64,000 bases of DNA, taken from positions 10,118,501 through 10,182,500 of the forward strand of contig NZ_JACHMB010000001.1 of the NCBI RefSeq assembly GCF_014204795.1, in the 5' to 3' direction. Position 1 is the first letter of the stretch; each line of letters starts with the position of its first letter. Made by a program: the position numbers and the translations under genes. The DNA comes from Nonomuraea jabiensis. GTDB taxonomy: Bacteria > Actinomycetota > Actinomycetes > Streptosporangiales > Streptosporangiaceae. Shown here piece after piece: positions 58,944 through 64,000 of this stretch. The notes beneath the pieces were generated by a model that did no database searches, was not told where the DNA came from, and saw nothing but the letters and a program-made list of their open reading frames with translations.

Positions 58944-60697
58944 GGTTCGCCGAGATCCGTACGCTGCTGGGCGAGTGCCTGCGCCACCAGCCGGGGCGCA
59001 CCTGGCTGCTGCTCGTCCTGACCCCGCTGGGCGCGATCACCCCCGCGCTGACCGCCCTCGGCCTGCAGTGGATCGTGGACGGCGCCCTCACCGGGTCCCG
59101 GCCGCTGATCGTCGGCGGGGCGATCTGCGCGGCGACGGCGGGCGCGTTCGTCCTGGCCGGCGGTCGCGTCATCCAGGTGCAGGCCGGTCTGGTGGGCAGC
59201 GAGGTCGGCACCGTGCTGGACAAGCGCATCATGCGATGGTGCGCGACCCTGCCGACCACGGCGCACCTGGAGGACAGCGAGTCGCTGCGCCGGATCGAGC
59301 AGATCCGCGGGCTCGGCCCGCGCACCGTCACCACCGGGCTGGCCGGCCTGAGCGTGGTGCAGAGCGGGCTCTGGCTGGTCATCACCACGATCCTGCTGGC
59401 CAGGGTCCATCCCGTGCTGCTCGCGCTGCCGCTGTTCGCGGTGCCGTCGATCCTGCTCACCCGGACCACCTCGCGCAGGACCGAGGCGGCCAGGGCGGAG
59501 ACCGCCGAGCGCAACCGGGCCGAACAGCACCTCTTCGCGATGGTCACCGAGGCCAACTCGGCCAAGGAGCTCCGGCTCGGCACCTCCGGCGCCCACGCCG
59601 CCGCGATCGCGCGCCGCCTGCGCGAGGAGCGGACCGCGATCCTCTGGCGGGCCACGCTCGCCACCGCCGGTCTCACCCTGCTCGGCTCGCTCGTCTTCGT
59701 GGCGGCCTTCATCGGGGCGCTGTTCCTGACCGTCCGGCTGGCCCTGTCCGGCGCGGTCAGTCCGGGCGCGCTGCTGCTGGTGGCCACGCTCGGCGGCCAG
59801 ATCAGGGGCCAGCTCGACCTGCTCACCCACGCGCTCACCCACGCCGGCCGCGGCCTGACCATGGCCGGCCACTACCTGTGGCTGCGCGACCTGCACCGGG
59901 CGGGCACCAGCGGCACTCTCTCCCCGCCCGACCGGCTGCGCGACGGCATCACCCTGTCCGGCGTGGACTTCTCGTACGGCGGGCCGCCCGTGCTGCGCGG
60001 CATCGACCTGCGGCTCCCGGCCGGGGCCACGGTGGCGCTGGTCGGCGACCACGGCAGCGGGAAGACGACGCTGGTCAAGCTGCTGTGCGGGTTCCACCGG
60101 CCGACCGGCGGCACCGTCACCGTGGACGGGACACCCCTCACCGAGCTGGATCCCGCGGCCTGGCGGGACCGCGTGACCTCGGCCTTCCAGGACTTCAGCC
60201 GCTTCCCGTTCCTGGCCCGCGAGGCCGTCGGCGTGGGCGACCTGCCGAGGATGCACGACATCGCGCGGGCCGCCGGGAAGGGCGGCGCCGCCGGGGTCTT
60301 CGCCCGCCTGCCGGAGGGCGAGGAGACCCGGCTCGGCAAGGCCCTCGGCGACGGCGTCGAGCTCTCCGGCGGCCAGTGGCAGAAGGTCGCCCTGTCGCGG
60401 GCCTTCATGCGGTCGGCGCCGCTCCTCGCCGTGCTCGACGAGCCCACGGCCGCGCTGGACGCGGCCGGCGAGTACGAGGTCTACCAGCGGTACGCCGAGG
60501 CGGCCCAGGAGTGGCAGCACGCCACCGGCGGGATCACCCTGCTGGTCTCCCACCGGTTCGCCACCATCCGGATGGCCGACCTGATCGTGGTGCTCGACGG
60601 CGGACGCGTCGTCGAGTGCGGCACGCACGCCGAGCTCATCGGCCTCGCCGGCCGCTACGCCCGCCTGTACGACCTCCAGGCCGCCGCCTACCGGTGA
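58940..60697 (+). CDS. ABC exporter half-transporter (membrane + ATPase), second of pair
   Basis: A 585-residue ABC exporter with six helices (about 20-320) and an ATPase: Walker A VGDHGSGKTTLVK, Q-loop SAFQDFSRFPFL, signature LSGGQWQKVALSR, Walker B LLAVLDEPTAALD and switch SHRFATI. ATG at 58940 overlaps the preceding stop. It shares the odd signature LSGGQWQK with its partner, which supports a common origin. It converges with the formyltransferase gene at 60702. Confidence 0.87.
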   Translation: MRFAEIRTLLGECLRHQPGRTWLLLVLTPLGAITPALTALGLQWIVDGALTGSRPLIVGGAICAATAGAFVLAGGRVIQVQAGLVGSEVGTVLDKRIMRWCATLPTTAHLEDSESLRRIEQIRGLGPRTVTTGLAGLSVVQSGLWLVITTILLARVHPVLLALPLFAVPSILLTRTTSRRTEAARAETAERNRAEQHLFAMVTEANSAKELRLGTSGAHAAAIARRLREERTAILWRATLATAGLTLLGSLVFVAAFIGALFLTVRLALSGAVSPGALLLVATLGGQIRGQLDLLTHALTHAGRGLTMAGHYLWLRDLHRAGTSGTLSPPDRLRDGITLSGVDFSYGGPPVLRGIDLRLPAGATVALVGDHGSGKTTLVKLLCGFHRPTGGTVTVDGTPLTELDPAAWRDRVTSAFQDFSRFPFLAREAVGVGDLPRMHDIARAAGKGGAAGVFARLPEGEETRLGKALGDGVELSGGQWQKVALSRAFMRSAPLLAVLDEPTAALDAAGEYEVYQRYAEAAQEWQHATGGITLLVSHRFATIRMADLIVVLDGGRVVECGTHAELIGLAGRYARLYDLQAAAYR

Positions 60698-60701
60698 CCG
60701 C

Positions 60702-61646
60702 TCAGGGGTGGCGGGAGAGGTAGCCGCCCATCGTCCGGAACACCTCGCCGGCCGGCAGGTCGGTGCCGTCCTCGGTGCGGACCCGTTCGATCACCAGGCC
60801 GTGGCTGCGGCCCCGGCGGGCCTCGGCGCCGGCGACGATGACGATGCCGTCGCCCTCGCGGATGAACACCCGGCCCGGGGTGCCGCCGTAGACGCCCCGG
60901 GAGACCGAGGCCTTCAGGATGCGCACGCGCTCGCCCCTGTAGTGGGTGAAGGCGTTGGGGTAGGGGTCGGACTGGGCGCGCACCAGCCGTTCGATGTCCT
61001 CGGCGGGCCAGTTCCAGTCGATGTTGCTGTCCTCGATCGAACGCTTGTGGAAGAAGCTGGCCTTGGTGCGGTCCTGGGGCGTCCAGTCGGTGCGGCCGGA
61101 GGCGATGAGGTCCAGGGCCTCGGCCACGATGGGGGCGATGAGGTCGACCGTGCGGTGGAACAGGTCGGTGGCGGTGTCGGCGGGGCCGACCGGGACGGCG
61201 CGCTGCACGACGATGTCCCCGGCGTCCAGTTCGGCGTTCATCATGTGGGCGGTGACGCCGACCTCCTTCTCGCCGTTGATGAGCGCCCAGATGAGCGGGG
61301 AGAAGCCGGCGTAGGCGGGAAGCAGCGAATCGTGCACGTTGAGGATGCCGTGCCGGGGCAGGGTGAAGATCTCGGGCGGGATCCAGGTGCGCCAGTTGTT
61401 GGCGACGATGAGGTCGGGCTCGACTTCCTTGAGGGTGAGCAGGAGCTCGTCGTCGGGCCGGTTGCGGAGCACGACCGGCACGCCGTGGGCCTCGGCCAGT
61501 TCGGCCACCGAGTCGCTCCAGATCTTCTCGTAGGCGTGGTCGCTCTGCGGGTGAGTGACCGCCAGCACCACGTCATGCCCGGAGTCCAGCAGGGCTTGGA
61601 GGGTGCGATGCCCCCAGGTCTGGTAACCGAACATCACGACCCGCAT
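60702..61646 (-). CDS. Hydroxyornithine formyltransferase (CchA-like)
   Basis: A 314-residue formyltransferase of the methionyl-tRNA formyltransferase fold. The catalytic region reads LNVHDSLLPAYAGFSPLIWA with Asn/His, followed by VTAHMMNAELDAGDIVVQ with the catalytic Asp. It should use 10-formyl-tetrahydrofolate to formylate N5-hydroxyornithine for a hydroxamate siderophore, like CchA of coelichelin synthesis. tRNA formylation is unlikely since the neighbour is an N-monooxygenase. Its start lies 33 bases from the iron box shared with that gene. Confidence 0.85.
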   Translation of the reverse strand: MRVVMFGYQTWGHRTLQALLDSGHDVVLAVTHPQSDHAYEKIWSDSVAELAEAHGVPVVLRNRPDDELLLTLKEVEPDLIVANNWRTWIPPEIFTLPRHGILNVHDSLLPAYAGFSPLIWALINGEKEVGVTAHMMNAELDAGDIVVQRAVPVGPADTATDLFHRTVDLIAPIVAEALDLIASGRTDWTPQDRTKASFFHKRSIEDSNIDWNWPAEDIERLVRAQSDPYPNAFTHYRGERVRILKASVSRGVYGGTPGRVFIREGDGIVIVAGAEARRGRSHGLVIERVRTEDGTDLPAGEVFRTMGGYLSRHP

Positions 61647-61678
61647 CAGCGCTCTCCTTGTGAGGTGGGGGGAATAAA

Positions 61679-61712
61679 GTTAGGCTCGCCTAATTAGGCG
61701 AGCCTAACCTAA
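61679..61712. promoter_or_regulatory. Iron box (DmdR/IdeR-type) in divergent promoter
   Basis: A perfect 30-bp palindrome (GTTAGGCTCGCCTAA at 61679-61693; TTAGGCGAGCCTAAC at 61694-61708). The right 19 bases, 61694-61712, match the IdeR/DmdR consensus TTAGGTTAGGCTAACCTAA at 16 of 19. The extended palindrome could hold two repressor dimers and shut off both divergent siderophore genes when iron is plentiful. Confidence 0.85.
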
Positions 61713-61771
61713 GTTGGTTTCCGATTCCACCTGTGGCTCCCATCTCGGACCGCTCTCTCGAAAGGCCTTTC

Positions 61772-63070
61772 ATGCCCACTGCCGAGCAGCCCGTCCACGA
61801 CCTCGTCGGCATCGGTTTCGGACCGTCCAACCTCGCCCTGGCCATCGCGCTGCGCGAGCGTCAGGCGCGCACCGGCGAGCGGATCGACGCGGTGTTCCTG
61901 GAGAAGCAACTCTCGTTCGGATGGCACCGCGGCATGCTCCTCGAAGGCACCACGATGCAGGTCTCCTTCCTGAAGGACCTGGTCACCATGCGCAACCCCA
62001 CCAGCGAGTTCAGCTTTCTGTCCTACCTGAAGGCGCGCGGCCGGATGCTGGACTTCATCAACCACAAGACGATGTTCCCCTCCCGCATGGAGTTCCACGA
62101 CTACCTGGAGTGGGCCGCGGCCCCCTTCGCCGACCAGGTCGAGTACGGCTCGGAGGTCGTCGCGGTCACGCCCGTCACCGTCGACGGCGCGGTGGAGTGT
62201 CTCGATGTGGTGGTCCGCCAGGCCGACGGGGAGCTCAGCACCCGCCGCACCCGCAACCTGGTCGTCGCCGTCGGCCTGGTCCCGGTGCTGCCCGACGGGA
62301 TGGTCGGCGACGAACGCGTCTGGCACAGCGAGGAGCTCCTGGACCGGCTCCCCTCGCTGACGGACCCGCGCCGGCTGGTGGTGGTCGGCGCCGGCCAGAG
62401 CGCCGCCGAGGTGACCGACCACCTGCACGGCCGCTTCCCCGACGCCGAGGTGTGCGCGGTCTTCTCCAAGTACGGCTACACCCCCGCCGACGACAGCTCC
62501 TTCGCCAACCGCATCTTCGACTCCGTCGCGGTCGACCACTACTTCGGCGCGCCCGAGGCGGTCAAGGACAGCCTGCGCTCCTACCACGCCTCCACCAACT
62601 ACTCGGTGGTCGACCTCGACCTCATCGACGAGCTGTACCGCAGGCACTACCAGGAGAAGGTGCAGGGCAGGCAGCGGCTGCGCATCCTCAACGCCTCCCG
62701 GCTCGTCGAGGTCGCCAGGGACGCCGAGGGCGTGCGCGCCACCGTGGAGTTCCTGCCCACCGGGGAACGGACCGTCCTGGAGGCCGACGCGCTCGTCTAC
62801 GCCACCGGCTACCGGCCCGGCGACCCGCTGACCCTGCTGGGCGCCGTCGGCGAGCACTGCGAGCGGCTGCCCTCGGGCGCCCTGCGCATCGAGCGCGACT
62901 ACCGGATCGCCACCTCCGCGCACGTGCGCTGCGGCATCTACGTGCAGGGGGCCACCGAGCACACCCACGGCCTGACCTCGACACTGCTGTCCAACACCGC
63001 CGTGCGGGCCGGGGAGATCGTGGACGCGGTGGCCGGGCGGCTGCGCACCACGTACGCGTTCTCGCGCTGA
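61772..63070 (+). CDS. L-ornithine/L-lysine N-monooxygenase (siderophore)
   Basis: A 432-residue flavin N-hydroxylating monooxygenase (CchB/PvdA/SidA family). The FAD site is VGIGFGPSNLALAIALRE, followed by MQVSFLKDLVTMRNPTSEFSFLSYL (read as MQVSFLKDLVTMR and SEFSFLSYL), the NADPH site VVVGAGQSAAEV, and the C-terminal YATGYRPG plus HTHGLTSTLLSN typical of the family. It hydroxylates the side-chain amine of ornithine (or lysine) using NADPH and O2. AAAGG precedes the ATG. The iron box upstream indicates Fe-dependent repression. Confidence 0.92.
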   Translation: MPTAEQPVHDLVGIGFGPSNLALAIALRERQARTGERIDAVFLEKQLSFGWHRGMLLEGTTMQVSFLKDLVTMRNPTSEFSFLSYLKARGRMLDFINHKTMFPSRMEFHDYLEWAAAPFADQVEYGSEVVAVTPVTVDGAVECLDVVVRQADGELSTRRTRNLVVAVGLVPVLPDGMVGDERVWHSEELLDRLPSLTDPRRLVVVGAGQSAAEVTDHLHGRFPDAEVCAVFSKYGYTPADDSSFANRIFDSVAVDHYFGAPEAVKDSLRSYHASTNYSVVDLDLIDELYRRHYQEKVQGRQRLRILNASRLVEVARDAEGVRATVEFLPTGERTVLEADALVYATGYRPGDPLTLLGAVGEHCERLPSGALRIERDYRIATSAHVRCGIYVQGATEHTHGLTSTLLSNTAVRAGEIVDAVAGRLRTTYAFSR

Positions 63071-63074
63071 CGTA

Positions 63075-63116
63075 CCCTGCGGTGACGGCCCGACTTGGCC
63101 GGCCGTCACCGCAGGG
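63075..63116. terminator. Bidirectional terminator hairpin
   Basis: A perfect 16-bp stem (CCCTGCGGTGACGGCC at 63075-63090; GGCCGTCACCGCAGGG at 63101-63116) with a 10-base loop lies between the convergent monooxygenase and esterase genes and covers the esterase stop. Confidence 0.8.
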
Positions 63117-64000
63117 CCCAGGCCACATCCCTGAGCAGCGCGTGCCGCCAGCCCGCCCGATCGTGGCCCGAGGCCGAGCGGGAGACCCGCACGGTGGCGC
63201 CGGCCCGTTCGGCCAGGGTCTCGACCAGCTCGCAGTGCGGGAGCATCCGCGTCTCGTGCTCCCCCACGTCGAACGCGACCCGCAGACCGGACAGGTCGGG
63301 GCACTCCCGCAGGCGCGCGGCGACGGCGCCGCCGACCGGTCCGCCCATAGGGTCGGCCAGGTTGGCGGCGTCCGGCGTCCACCAGAACGACCCCGACTGG
63401 CAGGCGACGGCGGACACCAGCTCCGGGAACTCCAGGGCCGCGTACATCGCGCTCAGCCCGCCGAGGCTCTGCCCGGCGACCACCAGCCGGTCCGGGTCGG
63501 CGGGCACGCCGCTCCCGGCGACCAGCGGCAGCAGCTCGTCCCGGACCGCCTCCCACAGCTCGGGCCGGCACCCGAACTCGGCCTCCCTGTCCCGCGCGGG
63601 CAGGAAGACGAGCGTGACGGCGGGCAGCTCGCCCTGGGCGACGGCCGAGTCGAACGCGGTCATGGCCGGGTGCAGGTACAGCCAGTCGTCCCCGTCGAGC
63701 AGCAGGACCACCGGCCCGCCGCCGCCCGCCGGGTGGACCCGCACGGTGCGCCGCCCGCCGAGCCGTCCGCTGGTCCAGCGGATGCGGGTGCGCGGGAGGG
63801 GCAGGACGTCGCCGGCGCCGACGGCGGGCCAGTGCGGCTGGGCGGGGGCGTCCGGGGTCGCGGCGATGGACCGGTCGCCGCCCGCCCCTGCCGGGTTGAA
63901 CGGGTCGGCGTACGCCCCGTCGTCCGTGACGAACTGGTACGTCACCCGCAGCCGCGCGGGCATGACCACCTCGGCGTACCAGCAGTCCGTGTCGCCCCAC
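63106..64000 (-). CDS. Enterochelin-esterase-like siderophore hydrolase (5' end cut by window)
   Basis: About 298 residues of an alpha/beta-hydrolase of the Fes/IroE kind are visible. The frame is open to the window edge with DTDCWYAEVVMPARLRVTYQF, the N-terminal Fes-type domain, so the start probably lies past 64000. The nucleophile elbow is VAGQSLGG, with the His in SASGHDRAGWRHAL. It should cut the ferri-siderophore after import to release iron, like CchJ. It follows the siderophore monooxygenase convergently. Confidence 0.85.
   Translation of the reverse strand, partial: WGDTDCWYAEVVMPARLRVTYQFVTDDGAYADPFNPAGAGGDRSIAATPDAPAQPHWPAVGAGDVLPLPRTRIRWTSGRLGGRRTVRVHPAGGGGPVVLLLDGDDWLYLHPAMTAFDSAVAQGELPAVTLVFLPARDREAEFGCRPELWEAVRDELLPLVAGSGVPADPDRLVVAGQSLGGLSAMYAALEFPELVSAVACQSGSFWWTPDAANLADPMGGPVGGAVAARLRECPDLSGLRVAFDVGEHETRMLPHCELVETLAERAGATVRVSRSASGHDRAGWRHALLRDVAWALR

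Noticed and set aside
60702..61646. Formyltransferase as the housekeeping methionyl-tRNA formyltransferase
   Set aside because: It is divergent from an N-hydroxylase with a shared iron box and lies in a siderophore setting. The housekeeping gene is normally linked to def/rsmB/priA.

Overview
The DNA is very GC-rich. It uses GTG/TTG starts, many 4-base stop/start overlaps, TetR/LysR/IclR regulators and actinobacterial iron-box and c-di-AMP riboswitch sequences. This points to a filamentous actinomycete, probably of the Streptosporangiaceae type; the genus is an inference. No rRNA, tRNA, CRISPR array or intact insertion sequence was seen.

Layout: (1) 0-4 kb holds a sugar ABC permease pair followed by galactonate-type and mannonate-type dehydratases and a gluconokinase, a sugar-acid catabolic operon. 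(2) 4-8.7 kb holds an NMT1/THI5-like ABC importer split over two divergent units, a flavin/F420 oxidoreductase, a fossil SARP regulator and a TetR gene. (3) 8.7-30 kb is a non-ribosomal peptide cluster. It contains three free condensation proteins, a C-A-PCP and an A-PCP synthetase, an MbtH protein, a free carrier protein, a C-PCP protein, an acyl/aryl ligase, an E1alpha/E1beta/E2 2-oxoacid dehydrogenase trio, and a C-A-PCP-TE synthetase fused to a complete MFS exporter. Four divergent promoters at the two ends of this cluster each carry a TGGGARCGCTCCCA box, the CebR/CelR cello-oligosaccharide operator, right after the -10. The cluster is therefore probably switched by cellulose breakdown products. 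Hand-read adenylation codes suggest a basic amino acid (Lys-like), Gly and Asp.

(4) 30-31.4 kb is gene wreckage (an MBL-fold gene split by an inversion and a frameshifted AIM24 gene). (5) 31.4-44.6 kb holds stress and envelope genes: a persulfide dioxygenase-rhodanese fusion under a CsoR/CstR-like operator, a GH25 muramidase behind a c-di-AMP (ydaO) riboswitch, a DUF4142 lipoprotein, MarR, an ECF sigma/anti-sigma/ABC transporter operon, membrane proteins, a patatin and a TetR-controlled monooxygenase-like gene. (6) 44.6-57.1 kb holds a GH35 galactosidase with AraC regulator, an IclR-paired gene, a LysR/SDR pair, an MFS pump, a TetR/VOC pair with twin operators, and a secreted CE3-type esterase with a cellulose-binding module beside a broken CBM2 gene.

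(7) 57.2-64 kb enters a hydroxamate siderophore locus like the coelichelin one: two ABC exporter half-transporters, a formyltransferase, an ornithine N-monooxygenase and an enterochelin-esterase-like gene. An iron box sits between the formyltransferase and the monooxygenase. The NRPS that would assemble the siderophore is not in the window and should lie past the right edge.
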